Positions 9,051 to 19,598 of a DNA stretch of 64,000 bases are shown one piece after another (within the stretch, counting starts at the first letter, position 1; the number at the start of each line of letters is the position of its first letter). Origin of the DNA: Streptomyces cyaneus. GTDB lineage: Bacteria; Actinomycetota; Actinomycetes; Streptomycetales; Streptomycetaceae. The stretch covers positions 310,001 to 374,000 of the forward strand of contig NZ_RQJW01000009.1 in assembly GCF_004028635.1 (NCBI RefSeq), written 5' to 3'. A program made the translations under genes and the position numbers. Under the pieces are notes generated by a model, which saw only the letters and a program-made list of their open reading frames with translations, searched no databases and was not told the DNA's origin.

Positions 9051-9068
9051 TTGTGATACGGTTCACGA
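9051..9068. promoter_or_regulatory. Candidate Rex operator upstream of the atp operon
   Basis: TTGTGATACGGTTCACGA has half-sites TTGTGA (9051-9056) and TCACGA (9063-9068) six bases apart. The Rex consensus is TTGTGAA, four bases, TTCACAA, so the match is close. Rex represses respiratory genes when the NADH/NAD+ ratio is low. The site is 125 bases before atpI, which would link ATP synthase output to redox poise. Confidence 0.6.
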
Positions 9069-9193
9069 GAACCCCCGGATAGAGCCGAAGGGCCGTAGTG
9101 CGACGGTCCATTGGCGTGAGGTTCCCTCTCATCCCGGGACTACGCTCGTCCATGACGACACCCTGCCCCCACCGTGAAAGCGGAGCTGCCGCC

Positions 9194-9631
9194 ATGCCGT
9201 CCAATGACGCCCGGAACCTTCTGCAGATCGCTGTGCCTACGGCCGCGGTCGGCGCGGTCGCCGTTGCTGTCAGCGGTGTGATCGCCGGCGGCGAGGGTGC
9301 GGTCGGTGCGGCTGTCGGTACGGTGCTGGCCATCCTCTTCATGGGGATCGGCCTGTACGTCCTGCAATGGACGGCAAAAACGCTCCCGCAGTTGTTCCAG
9401 GCCATGGGGCTGATGCTGTACGTCGCTCAGCTCCTGCTGCTCCTGATCTTCGTGGCCCTCTTCAAGGACACTTCTCTCTTCAACGCGAAGGCGTTCGCCG
9501 CCTCGCTCGTAGTCGCGACCGTCGTGTGGATGGCTGCACAGGCCCGTGCGCACATGAAGGCCAAGATCTTCTACATCGATCCCGACCACGAGAAGAGTGA
9601 GAAGTCCGAGAAGACAGGGCCGTCGTCGTGA
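9194..9631 (+). CDS. atpI: ATP synthase protein I
   Basis: This 145-residue membrane protein has four hydrophobic segments and a charged C-terminus (DPDHEKSEKSEK). It sits first in the ATP synthase operon, where AtpI helps assemble the c-ring. Sequence conservation in this family is low, so the call rests on position, size and topology. ATG 9194 was chosen over two earlier in-frame starts (9098, 9152) because the protein then opens MPSNDARN and goes straight into the first membrane helix. A 225-base gap follows before atpB. Confidence 0.88.
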   Translation: MPSNDARNLLQIAVPTAAVGAVAVAVSGVIAGGEGAVGAAVGTVLAILFMGIGLYVLQWTAKTLPQLFQAMGLMLYVAQLLLLLIFVALFKDTSLFNAKAFAASLVVATVVWMAAQARAHMKAKIFYIDPDHEKSEKSEKTGPSS

Positions 9632-9856
9632 GGGGTAGGCCCGGGATAAAGGCTTGGGGTATCTCCTGCTATCGTCCGGTGCCAACTGCGGCATCGCGGG
9701 CGCGGGCATCTGAGCTGACGCCTGCTCAATCGCGAGGCTTGATGCCCCCCAGCCGCCCTCACATCCGTAACACCAGTCCAGTGCCGACCCGCGGCTGCGC
9801 GCCGCGCCGACACAACGAGGTTGCCGTACCCATGCGTCACGCCGAAGGAGCCCGTG

Positions 9857-10675
9857 GTGAGTGCTGACCAGACCCAGCTCGCCTTTGACTGGAGCTGTCG
9901 GATCATGTCCGACAACGGCTGCGGCTTCCCGGCTCCGGGCCTGCACTCGTTCCTCTTCAAGCCGATCGCCACGGTCGGGGGGTTCGAGTTCAACAAGGTG
10001 ATGCTGCTTGCCCTCATCACCACGCTGCTGGTCGTCACCTTCTTCACACTCGCCTTCAGCAAGGCGAAGGTGGTGCCGGGCAAGCTGCAGATGGTCGCCG
10101 AGGCCGGCTACGACTTCGTACGCCGCGGCATCGTGTACGAGACCCTCGGTAAGAAGGAGGGCGAGAAGTGGGTGCCGCTCATGGTCTCCCTCTTCTTCTT
10201 CATCTGGATCATGAACATCTGGTCCGTGATCCCGCTGGCGCAGTTCCCGGTGTCGTCGGTCTTCGCCTTCCCGGTGGTCCTTGCCGCCCTCGTCTGGGTC
10301 CTCTGGGTCGGGCTGACGTTCAAGCGCCACGGCTTTGTCGGGTTCTTCAAGAACGTCACCGGCTACGACAAGTCGCTGGGTGCGGTGCTGCCGCTGGTCA
10401 TGGTCATCGAGTTCCTCTCGAACCTCATCGTCCGCCCGTTCACGCACGCGGTGCGACTGTTCGCCAACATGTTCGCCGGTCACCTGATGCTGGTGATGTT
10501 CACCGTCGCCTCCTGGTACCTGCTCAACAGCTGGATGATCCCGGCGGCCGGCGTCTCCTTCGTCATGACCATGGTCATGATCCTCTTCGAGCTTTTCGTG
10601 CAGGCAGTCCAGGCGTACGTCTTCGTGCTCCTCGCCTGCTCGTACATTCAGGGCGCTCTCGCCGAGCACCACTGA
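9857..10675 (+). CDS. atpB: ATP synthase Fo subunit a
   Basis: Subunit a forms the two proton half-channels next to the c-ring. The 272-residue protein has five to six membrane helices. The essential arginine of helix 4 is seen in THAVRLFANMFAGH, and the final helix carries LFELFVQAVQAYVF. GTG 9857 is taken as the start because GAAGGAG lies seven bases upstream; a second GTG immediately precedes it at 9854. It begins the Fo block a-c-b. Confidence 0.95.
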   Translation: MSADQTQLAFDWSCRIMSDNGCGFPAPGLHSFLFKPIATVGGFEFNKVMLLALITTLLVVTFFTLAFSKAKVVPGKLQMVAEAGYDFVRRGIVYETLGKKEGEKWVPLMVSLFFFIWIMNIWSVIPLAQFPVSSVFAFPVVLAALVWVLWVGLTFKRHGFVGFFKNVTGYDKSLGAVLPLVMVIEFLSNLIVRPFTHAVRLFANMFAGHLMLVMFTVASWYLLNSWMIPAAGVSFVMTMVMILFELFVQAVQAYVFVLLACSYIQGALAEHH

Positions 10676-10749
10676 GCCCCGCCCCACCCACCCCCCTGAT
10701 CGTCCGGTGGCCAACTCCCACCGGTCCGTAAAGAGAAGGAAGAATCAGC

Positions 10750-10986
10750 ATGGCTGCCACTGAGACCCTCGCCGCCGTCTCCGGTTCGCTCGGCTCCATC
10801 GGCTACGGCCTCGCCGCGATCGGCCCCGGCGTCGGCGTCGGCATCATCTTCGGTAACGGCACCCAGGCCCTGGCCCGTCAGCCCGAGGCCGCCGGTCTGA
10901 TCCGTGCCAACCAGATCCTCGGCTTCGCCTTCTGTGAGGCGCTCGCCCTCATCGGCATCGTTATGCCGTTCGTGTTCGGTAAGTAA
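10750..10986 (+). CDS. atpE: ATP synthase Fo subunit c
   Basis: This 78-residue hairpin of two membrane helices builds the rotor ring. The polar loop is ALARQPEA and the proton-carrying carboxylate is Glu63 in GFAFCEALALIG. A glycine-rich first helix (GPGVGVGIIFGNG) packs the ring. AGAAGGAAG precedes the ATG. Subunit c is needed in many copies, and this gene has clear gaps on both sides rather than overlaps. Confidence 0.97.
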   Translation: MAATETLAAVSGSLGSIGYGLAAIGPGVGVGIIFGNGTQALARQPEAAGLIRANQILGFAFCEALALIGIVMPFVFGK

Positions 10987-11025
10987 TCACCCCTTACTCG
11001 ACACGCATCGACGAAAGGCACTGAT

Positions 11026-11574
11026 GTGATCGACAACCTGGTGCGGCTTGCGGCCGAGGAAGAGCAGAACCCGCTCATTCCTCCGGGCCCCGAGCTGCTC
11101 GTCGGCACCATCGCCTTCGCCATCGTGTTCTTCTTCTTCTGGAAGAAGCTGCTTCCGAACATCAACAAGGTTCTGGAAGAGCGCCGCGAGGCGATCGAAG
11201 GTGGTATTGAGAAGGCCGAGGCGGCGCAGGTCGAGGCGCAGAGCGTCCTCGAGCAGTACAAGGCCCAGCTCGCCGAGGCCCGGCACGAGGCTGCTCGTCT
11301 GCGCCAGGAGGCGCAGGAGCAGGGCGCCACGCTCATCGCCGAGATGCGCGCGGAAGGCCAGCGGCAGCGCGAGGAGATCGTCGCCGCCGGTCACGCGCAG
11401 ATCGAGGCCGACCGCAAGGCCGCCGCGTCCGCGCTGCGCCAGGACGTCGGCAAGCTCGCCACCGACCTGGCGGGCAAGCTCGTCGGCGAGTCCCTCGAGG
11501 ACCACGCCCGGCAGAGCCGCGTCATCGACCGCTTCCTCGACGAGCTCGAGGAGAAGGCCGAGGCCGGACGATGA
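11026..11574 (+). CDS. atpF: ATP synthase Fo subunit b
   Basis: Subunit b is the peripheral stalk. The 182-residue protein has one membrane helix (about residues 25-45, ending FFFFWKKLLP) followed by a long charged coiled coil that reaches F1. GTG 11026 is used; an ATG two bases earlier is in another frame. The stop overlaps the atpH start as ATGA, giving translational coupling. Confidence 0.96.
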   Translation: MIDNLVRLAAEEEQNPLIPPGPELLVGTIAFAIVFFFFWKKLLPNINKVLEERREAIEGGIEKAEAAQVEAQSVLEQYKAQLAEARHEAARLRQEAQEQGATLIAEMRAEGQRQREEIVAAGHAQIEADRKAAASALRQDVGKLATDLAGKLVGESLEDHARQSRVIDRFLDELEEKAEAGR

Positions 11575-12386
11575 ACGGAGCGAGCCGCGAGGCCCTGGCA
11601 GCCGCACGTGAGCGTCTCGACGCGCTGACGGACAACACGTCCGTGAACGCCGGGCAGCTCGCCGACGAGCTGGCCGCCGTCACCGCGCTGCTCGACCGCG
11701 AGGTGTCGCTGCGTCGGGTCCTCACCGACCCGGCGCAGGCCGGCGAGGCCAAGGCGGAGCTGGCCCAGCGCCTGCTCGGCGGCCAGGTCAGCGGCGAGGC
11801 CGCCGACCTGCTGGCCGGCATGGTGCGCTCCCGTTGGTCGCAGTCGCGTGACCTGGTGGACGCGCTGGAGCAGCTGGCGGACACCGCCGACCTCACCGCC
11901 GCCCAGCAGGCGGGCACGCTCGACGACGTCGAGGACGAGCTGTTCCGGTTCGGCCGGATCGTCGCCTCGAACACCGGGCTGCGCGCCGCGCTGACCGACC
12001 GGTCTGCCACCACCTCGGCCAAGGGCGAGCTGCTGCGCAGCCTGCTCGGCGGCCGGGCCAAGGCGACCACCGAGCGTCTGGTGACGCGTCTTGTGACCGC
12101 GCCGCGTGGACGTAGCCTGGAGTCGGGACTGGAGTCCCTGTCCAAGCTCGCCGCCGATCGCCGGGAGCGCATGGTGGCCGTCGTCACCTCGGCGGTACCG
12201 CTGAGCGACCAGCAGAAGCAGCGCCTGGGCGCCGCCCTCGCGAAGGTCTACGGCCGCAAGATGCACCTCAACCTCGACGTGGACCCCGAGGTCCTCGGCG
12301 GAATCCGGGTGCAGGTCGGCGACGAGGTCATCAACGGCTCCCTCGCGGACCGCATCGAGGACGCCGGCCGCCGCCTGGCGAGCTGA
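11571..12386 (+). CDS. atpH: ATP synthase F1 subunit delta
   Basis: Delta joins the peripheral stalk to the top of F1. At 271 residues it is longer than the roughly 180-residue subunit of most bacteria; the actinobacterial delta carries extra N-terminal length. The conserved C-terminal part includes LNLDVDPEVLGGIRVQVGDEV split near residue 235. It overlaps atpF by four bases. Confidence 0.94.
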   Translation: MNGASREALAAARERLDALTDNTSVNAGQLADELAAVTALLDREVSLRRVLTDPAQAGEAKAELAQRLLGGQVSGEAADLLAGMVRSRWSQSRDLVDALEQLADTADLTAAQQAGTLDDVEDELFRFGRIVASNTGLRAALTDRSATTSAKGELLRSLLGGRAKATTERLVTRLVTAPRGRSLESGLESLSKLAADRRERMVAVVTSAVPLSDQQKQRLGAALAKVYGRKMHLNLDVDPEVLGGIRVQVGDEVINGSLADRIEDAGRRLAS

Positions 12387-12426
12387 GCAGCAACTCAATA
12401 GGCAGTACGTACTTACGACGGCCCTG

Positions 12427-12492
12427 GTTGGGCCGTGCAGAAGAATCCTGGGGGTCGCCCCCAGACCCCCAAAGTGAAACTTCGGGCCCAAC
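12427..12492 (+). other. Structured leader between atpH and atpA
   Basis: An outer stem GTTGGGCC (12427-12434) with GGCCCAAC (12485-12492) encloses an inner perfect hairpin CTGGGGG-TCG-CCCCCAG (12448-12464). It ends right before AAGGAG and the atpA start at 12513. It could tune translation or transcript stability of the F1 genes, or be another short dispersed element. The C-run flanking it resembles the G/C-rich block at the start of prmC. Confidence 0.5.
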
Positions 12493-12512
12493 AAGGAGAG
12501 CAGGGAACCCAG

Positions 12513-14120
12513 ATGGCGGAGCTCACGATCCGGCCGGAGGAGATCCGGGACGCGCTGGAGACGTTCGTCCAGTCGTACAAGCCGGACGCGGCCTCGCGCG
12601 AGGAGGTCGGTACGGTCACCCTTGCCGGCGACGGCATCGCGAAGGTCGAGGGTCTGCCCTCGGCCATGGCCAACGAACTGCTGAAGTTCGAGGACGGCAC
12701 CCTCGGCCTCGCCCTCAACCTCGAGGAGCGCGAGATCGGTGCCATCGTCCTCGGTGAGTTCAGCGGCATCGAGGAGGGTCAGCCGGTCTCCCGTACCGGT
12801 GAGGTCCTCTCCGTGGCCGTCGGCGAGGGCTACCTCGGCCGCGTCGTCGACCCGCTCGGCAACCCGATCGACGGCCTCGGCGAGATCGAGACCAGCGGTC
12901 GTCGTGCCCTGGAGCTGCAGGCTCCGGGCGTCATGGCCCGTAAGTCGGTGCACGAGCCGATGGAGACCGGCTACAAGGCCGTCGACGCGATGACCCCGAT
13001 CGGCCGTGGCCAGCGTCAGCTGATCATCGGTGACCGCCAGACCGGCAAGACCGCCCTGGCCGTCGACACGATCATCAACCAGCGCGACAACTGGCGCACC
13101 GGCGACCCGAACAAGCAGGTCCGCTGCATCTACGTCGCCATCGGTCAGAAGGGCTCGACGATCGCGTCGGTCCGCCGCGCGCTGGAGGAGAACGGCGCGC
13201 TGGAGTACACGACCATCGTCGCCGCCCCGGCGTCCGACCCGGCCGGCTTCAAGTACCTGGCGCCGTACACCGGTTCGGCCATCGGCCAGCAGTGGATGTA
13301 CGAGGGCAAGCACGTCCTCATCATCTTCGACGACCTCTCGAAGCAGGCCGACGCCTACCGCGCCGTGTCCCTGCTGCTGCGCCGCCCGCCGGGCCGTGAG
13401 GCCTACCCGGGTGACGTCTTCTACCTGCACTCCCGTCTGCTGGAGCGCTGCGCGAAGCTCTCCGACGAGATGGGCGCGGGCTCGATGACCGGTCTGCCGA
13501 TCGTCGAGACCAAGGCCAACGACGTCTCGGCGTTCATCCCGACCAACGTCATCTCCATCACCGACGGCCAGTGCTTCCTGGAGTCGGACCTGTTCAACGC
13601 CGGTCAGCGCCCCGCGCTGAACGTCGGTATCTCCGTCTCCCGAGTCGGTGGTTCCGCGCAGCACAAGGCGATGAAGCAGGTCTCCGGTCGTCTGCGCGTC
13701 GACCTCGCCCAGTTCCGTGAGCTGGAGGCGTTCGCCGCCTTCGGTTCCGACCTGGACGCCGCGTCGAAGGCGCAGCTGGAGCGCGGTCAGCGCATGGTCG
13801 AGCTGCTGAAGCAGGCGCAGTACGAGCCGATGTCCACCGAGGACCAGGTCGTCTCCGTCTGGGCCGGCACCACCGGCAAGATGGACGACGTGCCGGTCGT
13901 CGACATCCGCCGCTTCGAGAAGGAGCTCCTGGAGTACCTGCACCGCAAGGAGCAGGGCCTCATGACCTCCATCAAGGAGGGCGGCAAGATGTCGGACGAC
14001 ACCCTCGGCGCCGTCGCCGACGCCATCGCGGAGTTCAAGAAGCAGTTCGAGACCGCGGACGGCAAGCTCCTCGGCGAAGAGGCTCCGGCCGCCCCGAAGG
14101 CGACCAGCGCCTCCAAGTGA
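12513..14120 (+). CDS. atpA: ATP synthase F1 subunit alpha
   Basis: Alpha forms the non-catalytic nucleotide-binding half of the F1 hexamer. The protein has 535 residues with Walker A GDRQTGKTALA, the Walker B-like IIFDDLSKQ and the arginine-finger region VGISVSRVGGSAQ. The family signature PALNVGISVSRVGGSA is intact. ATG 12513 gives MAELTIRPEEIRD, the usual actinobacterial N-terminus; the frame is open further upstream but contains the leader hairpin. The C-terminus carries a short Ala/Pro tail. Confidence 0.98.
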   Translation: MAELTIRPEEIRDALETFVQSYKPDAASREEVGTVTLAGDGIAKVEGLPSAMANELLKFEDGTLGLALNLEEREIGAIVLGEFSGIEEGQPVSRTGEVLSVAVGEGYLGRVVDPLGNPIDGLGEIETSGRRALELQAPGVMARKSVHEPMETGYKAVDAMTPIGRGQRQLIIGDRQTGKTALAVDTIINQRDNWRTGDPNKQVRCIYVAIGQKGSTIASVRRALEENGALEYTTIVAAPASDPAGFKYLAPYTGSAIGQQWMYEGKHVLIIFDDLSKQADAYRAVSLLLRRPPGREAYPGDVFYLHSRLLERCAKLSDEMGAGSMTGLPIVETKANDVSAFIPTNVISITDGQCFLESDLFNAGQRPALNVGISVSRVGGSAQHKAMKQVSGRLRVDLAQFRELEAFAAFGSDLDAASKAQLERGQRMVELLKQAQYEPMSTEDQVVSVWAGTTGKMDDVPVVDIRRFEKELLEYLHRKEQGLMTSIKEGGKMSDDTLGAVADAIAEFKKQFETADGKLLGEEAPAAPKATSASK

Positions 14121-14141
14121 CGTAAGGAAGGGACCTGACTC

Positions 14142-15056
14142 ATGGGAGCCCAGCTCCGGGTCTACAAGCGTCGCATCCGATCCGTCACCGCGACCAAGAA
14201 GATCACGAAGGCGATGGAGATGATCGCCGCCTCGCGCGTCGTCAAGGCGCAGCGCAAGGTGGCGGCCTCCACGCCGTACGCGACCGAGCTCACCCGCGCG
14301 GTCACGGCGGTCGGCACCGGCTCGAACACCAAGCACCCGCTGACCACGCAGGCCGAGACGGTCACGCGGTCCGCGGTGCTGCTCCTGACGAGCGACCGCG
14401 GTCTGGCCGGCGCCTTCAACTCCAACGCCATCAAGGCGGCGGAGCAGCTGACCGAGCGCCTGGAGCGCGAGGGCAAGGAGGTCGACGTGTACATCGTCGG
14501 CCGCCGTGGTGTGGCGCACTACAACTTCCGTGAGCGCAAGATCGCGGAGTCGTGGACCGGCTTCACCGACGAGCCCACGTACGCGGACGCCAAGAAGGTC
14601 GCGGCTCCGCTGATCGAGGCGATCGAGACGGCGACGGCCGAGGGCGGCGTGGACGAGCTCCACATCGTCTACACCGAGTTCGTCTCGATGATGACCCAGC
14701 AGGCGCTCGACGCGCGCATGCTGCCGCTGAGCATCGAAGAGATCGCGGAGGAGAGGCCGAAGGGCGAGATCCTTCCGCTGTACGACTTCGAGCCCTCGGC
14801 GGAGGACGTCCTCGACGCCCTGCTGCCGCGCTATGTGGAGAGCCGTATCTACAACGCGCTGCTCCAGTCGGCCGCCTCCAAGCACGCCGCCACGCGGCGC
14901 GCGATGAAGTCGGCCACCGACAACGCGGGCGAGCTGATCAACACGCTCTCCCGACTTGCCAACGCGGCCCGCCAGGCCGAAATCACCCAGGAAATCAGCG
15001 AGATCGTCGGTGGCTCCAGTGCCCTGGCCGACGCGACCGCGGGGAGTGACCGATAA
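14142..15056 (+). CDS. atpG: ATP synthase F1 subunit gamma
   Basis: Gamma is the central rotor shaft. The 304-residue protein starts MGAQLRVYKRRIRSV and ends with the second long helix containing RRAMKSATDNAGELI and the family signature NAARQAEITQEI. Both coiled-coil ends and the central Rossmann-like domain (LLLTSDRGLAGAFN) are present. An extra stretch around residue 210 (EEIAEERPKGEILP) is typical of actinobacterial gamma. The stop overlaps the atpD start by one base (TAATG). Confidence 0.97.
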   Translation: MGAQLRVYKRRIRSVTATKKITKAMEMIAASRVVKAQRKVAASTPYATELTRAVTAVGTGSNTKHPLTTQAETVTRSAVLLLTSDRGLAGAFNSNAIKAAEQLTERLEREGKEVDVYIVGRRGVAHYNFRERKIAESWTGFTDEPTYADAKKVAAPLIEAIETATAEGGVDELHIVYTEFVSMMTQQALDARMLPLSIEEIAEERPKGEILPLYDFEPSAEDVLDALLPRYVESRIYNALLQSAASKHAATRRAMKSATDNAGELINTLSRLANAARQAEITQEISEIVGGSSALADATAGSDR

Positions 15057-16492
15057 TGACCACCACTGTTGAGACCGCGACGGCCACGGGCCGCGTCGCC
15101 CGGGTCATCGGCCCGGTCGTCGACGTGGAGTTCCCCGTCGACGCGATGCCGGAGATCTACAACGCCCTCCACGTCGAGGTCGCCGACCCGGCGAACGCGG
15201 GCGAGAAGAAGATCCTGACCCTGGAGGTCGCCCAGCACCTGGGTGACGGCCTGGTCCGCACCATCTCCATGCAGCCCACCGACGGTCTGGTCCGCCAGGC
15301 CGCCGTCACCGACACGGGCACGGGCATCACCGTCCCGGTCGGCGACTTCACCAAGGGCAAGGTGTTCAACACCCTCGGTGAGGTGCTGAACGTCGACGAG
15401 AAGTACGACGGCGAGCGCTGGTCCATCCACCGCAAGGCCCCGAACTTCGACGAGCTCGAGTCGAAGACCGAGATGTTCGAGACCGGCGTCAAGGTCATCG
15501 ACCTTCTCACCCCGTACGTCAAGGGTGGAAAGATCGGTCTGTTCGGCGGTGCCGGCGTCGGCAAGACGGTGCTCATCCAGGAGATGATCTACCGCGTCGC
15601 CAACAACCACGACGGTGTGTCGGTGTTCGCCGGTGTCGGTGAGCGCACCCGTGAGGGCAACGACCTCATCGACGAGATGAGCGAGTCCGGCGTCATCGAC
15701 AAGACCGCGCTGGTCTTCGGTCAGATGGACGAGCCCCCGGGCACCCGTCTGCGCGTCGCGCTGGCCGGCCTCACCATGGCCGAGTACTTCCGTGACGTCC
15801 AGAAGCAGGACGTGCTGTTCTTCATCGACAACATCTTCCGCTTCACGCAGGCCGGTTCCGAGGTGTCGACCCTGCTCGGCCGTATGCCCTCCGCGGTGGG
15901 TTACCAGCCGAACCTGGCCGACGAGATGGGTCTCCTCCAGGAGCGCATCACCTCGACCCGTGGTCACTCGATCACCTCGATGCAGGCGATCTACGTCCCC
16001 GCGGACGACCTGACCGACCCGGCCCCGGCCACCACCTTCGCCCACCTCGACGCGACGACGGTGCTGTCCCGTCCGATCTCCGAGAAGGGCATCTACCCGG
16101 CCGTGGACCCGCTGGACTCCACGTCCCGGATCCTGGACCCGCGCTACATCGCGCAGGACCACTACAACACCGCGATGCGCGTCAAGGGGATCCTGCAGAA
16201 GTACAAGGACCTCCAGGACATCATCGCGATCCTCGGTATCGACGAGCTCAGCGAGGAGGACAAGCTGGTCGTCCAGCGTGCCCGCCGCGTCGAGCGCTTC
16301 CTGTCCCAGAACACGCACGTCGCCAAGCAGTTCACCGGTGTGGACGGCTCGGACGTGCCGCTGGACGAGTCGATCTCCGCGTTCAACTCGATCTGCGACG
16401 GTGAGTTCGACCACTTCCCGGAGCAGGCGTTCTTCATGTGCGGTGGTCTCGAGGACCTCAAGAAGAACGCGAAGGAGCTGGGCGTCTCCTGA
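15056..16492 (+). CDS. atpD: ATP synthase F1 subunit beta
   Basis: Beta carries the catalytic sites. The 478-residue protein has Walker A GGAGVGKTVLIQE, the catalytic glutamate in GERTREGNDL, Walker B DVLFFIDNIFRF and the DELSEEDK motif near the C-terminus (LGIDELSEEDKLVVQRAR). Length and all key residues are standard. A hairpin follows between atpD and atpC. Confidence 0.98.
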   Translation: MTTTVETATATGRVARVIGPVVDVEFPVDAMPEIYNALHVEVADPANAGEKKILTLEVAQHLGDGLVRTISMQPTDGLVRQAAVTDTGTGITVPVGDFTKGKVFNTLGEVLNVDEKYDGERWSIHRKAPNFDELESKTEMFETGVKVIDLLTPYVKGGKIGLFGGAGVGKTVLIQEMIYRVANNHDGVSVFAGVGERTREGNDLIDEMSESGVIDKTALVFGQMDEPPGTRLRVALAGLTMAEYFRDVQKQDVLFFIDNIFRFTQAGSEVSTLLGRMPSAVGYQPNLADEMGLLQERITSTRGHSITSMQAIYVPADDLTDPAPATTFAHLDATTVLSRPISEKGIYPAVDPLDSTSRILDPRYIAQDHYNTAMRVKGILQKYKDLQDIIAILGIDELSEEDKLVVQRARRVERFLSQNTHVAKQFTGVDGSDVPLDESISAFNSICDGEFDHFPEQAFFMCGGLEDLKKNAKELGVS

Positions 16493-16527
16493 CGCACCGG
16501 TGCTCTTTTGAGCCTTGTGCTCTTGGC

Positions 16528-16555
16528 GAGGGGGCGGGGCACGTCCCGCCCCCTC
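16528..16555 (+). terminator. Hairpin between atpD and atpC
   Basis: A perfect 11-bp stem pairs GAGGGGGCGGG (16528-16538) with CCCGCCCCCTC (16545-16555). It lies inside the operon, 36 bases after atpD and about 70 before atpC. It may stabilise the upstream message or partly terminate transcription so that less epsilon is made. Confidence 0.5.
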
Positions 16556-16623
16556 TGTCACGCCTACTAGACTTGTAACCAACACCCGGCAGAACCGCCG
16601 GGTGGTGACCCGAGGAGCCACCC

Positions 16624-16998
16624 TTGGCTGCTGAGCTGCACGTCGCGCTGGTCGCCGCCGACCGTGAGGTCTGGTCGGGCCAGGCCACCCTGGTCGTCGC
16701 GCGCACCACGTCCGGCGACATCGGCGTCATGCCCGGTCACCAGCCGCTGCTCGGTGTGCTGGAGTCGGGCCCGGTGACCATCCGTACGAGTGACGGTGGA
16801 ACCGTCATTGCCGCGGTGCACGGCGGATTCATCTCGTTCGCGGACGACAAGCTGTCGCTGCTGGCCGAGATCGCCGAGCTGTCGGACGAGATCGACGTCC
16901 AGCGCGCGGAGCGGGCACTGGAGCGCGCCAAGTCGGATGACGACGCCTCCGCCGAGCGCCGCGCGGAGGTCCGCCTGCGGGCGGCGACGACGCGCTGA
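16624..16998 (+). CDS. atpC: ATP synthase F1 subunit epsilon
   Basis: Epsilon sits at the foot of the rotor and inhibits ATP hydrolysis. The 124-residue protein has the N-terminal beta-sandwich (VALVAADREVWSGQA, GDIGVMPGHQPLLG) and a C-terminal helical region (DVQRAERALERAK). The start is TTG at 16624 after GAGGAG. It closes the atp operon. Confidence 0.95.
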   Translation: MAAELHVALVAADREVWSGQATLVVARTTSGDIGVMPGHQPLLGVLESGPVTIRTSDGGTVIAAVHGGFISFADDKLSLLAEIAELSDEIDVQRAERALERAKSDDDASAERRAEVRLRAATTR

Positions 16999-17056
16999 CC
17001 CCTGGGGGTACCGCCCAGGGCCCTTAGGCTCTGGGACAGTGCACGCGACGACGTCA

Positions 17057-17104
17057 CTCAGCCGCGGCTGGGACCGGAGCAATCCGGTGCCGGTCGCGGC
17101 TGAG
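17057..17104 (+). other. Large stem-loop after atpC
   Basis: CTCAGCCGCG (17057-17066) pairs perfectly with CGCGGCTGAG (17095-17104), and the loop contains further CCGG self-complementarity. It lies between atpC and the DUF2550 gene and is a plausible operon terminator, though it has no T run. A smaller CCCTGGG/CCCAGGG hairpin lies just upstream near 17000-17022. Confidence 0.55.
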
Positions 17105-17160
17105 GCAGATATGGAAGTTTTTTCCGTTCCGTTACCTAGGAGACGAGGAGGTCGGTGTCG

Positions 17161-17607
17161 ATGGTCCTCGCTCTGACTGTGTGCGGAATCGTTGTCGCCC
17201 TCGTGGTGCTGGGGCTGTTCGTCTTCGGCCTGCGCCGCAGGCTCATCCAGCGCTCCGGCGGCACATTCGACTGTTCCCTGCGCTGGGACGTGCCGGAGAA
17301 ACCCGACACCAGCGGCAAGGGCTGGAGCTACGGCGTCGCCCGCTACAACGGCGACCGCATCGAGTGGTACCGCGTCTTCTCCTACGCCTATCGCCCGCGC
17401 CGCATCCTGGAGCGCTCCGCGATCGAGGTGGCCGGCCGCCGGGTCCCCGACGGCGAGGAGGAGCTGGCGCTGCTCTCCGACGCGGTGATCCTCACCTGTC
17501 TGCACCGGGGAACGCGCCTCGAACTCGCCATGAGCGAAGACGCGCTGACCGGTTTCCTCGCGTGGCTGGAGGCAGCCCCGCCCGGTCAGCGCGTCAATGT
17601 CGCCTAG
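17161..17607 (+). CDS. DUF2550 family membrane-anchored protein
   Basis: This 148-residue protein has one N-terminal membrane segment (MVLALTVCGIVVALVV, followed by LGLFVFGLRRR) and a soluble domain with the DUF2550 pattern FDCSLRW, GKGWSYGVARYNGD and EWYRVFS. It commonly follows the atp operon in actinobacteria; its role is unknown. ATG 17161 is preferred because GAGGAGG lies nine bases upstream; GTG 17155 would be only three bases from it. It converges on the chitinase gene. Confidence 0.85.
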   Translation: MVLALTVCGIVVALVVLGLFVFGLRRRLIQRSGGTFDCSLRWDVPEKPDTSGKGWSYGVARYNGDRIEWYRVFSYAYRPRRILERSAIEVAGRRVPDGEEELALLSDAVILTCLHRGTRLELAMSEDALTGFLAWLEAAPPGQRVNVA

Positions 17608-17643
17608 GGGTCTTCAACCCCTTGAACGGCCCTTTGGATTTCC

Positions 17644-19467
<1,824 letters not shown>

Positions 19468-19528
19468 GCTGCGCCTCCTTGTTGGGGAGTTGGGGGCGTG
19501 ACTGAGCCTTCACGCCCACGGTGCCGCG

Positions 19529-19570
19529 AGAATAGAAAGGTCTGGACCACGGGTCAATAGGTCTGGACCA
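19529..19570 (-). promoter_or_regulatory. Chitinase promoter with paired 12-bp direct repeats
   Basis: Read on the minus strand, TGGTCCAGACCT occurs twice (19570-19559 and 19549-19538), two helical turns apart. A -35 box TTGACC (19557-19552) and a -10 box TATTCT (19534-19529) are exactly 17 bases apart, so one repeat lies between the boxes and the other overlaps the -35 upstream edge. Such repeats mediate chitin induction and glucose repression in Streptomyces chitinase genes and resemble the DasR site TGGTCTAGACCA. Confidence 0.88.
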
Positions 19571-19598
19571 CTCTCGTGAGTGCTGGAGCCCCGAACCC

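Noticed and set aside
11391..14885. Very long minus-strand frame across atpF to atpG
   Set aside because: It is the antisense shadow of known ATP synthase genes in high-GC DNA.
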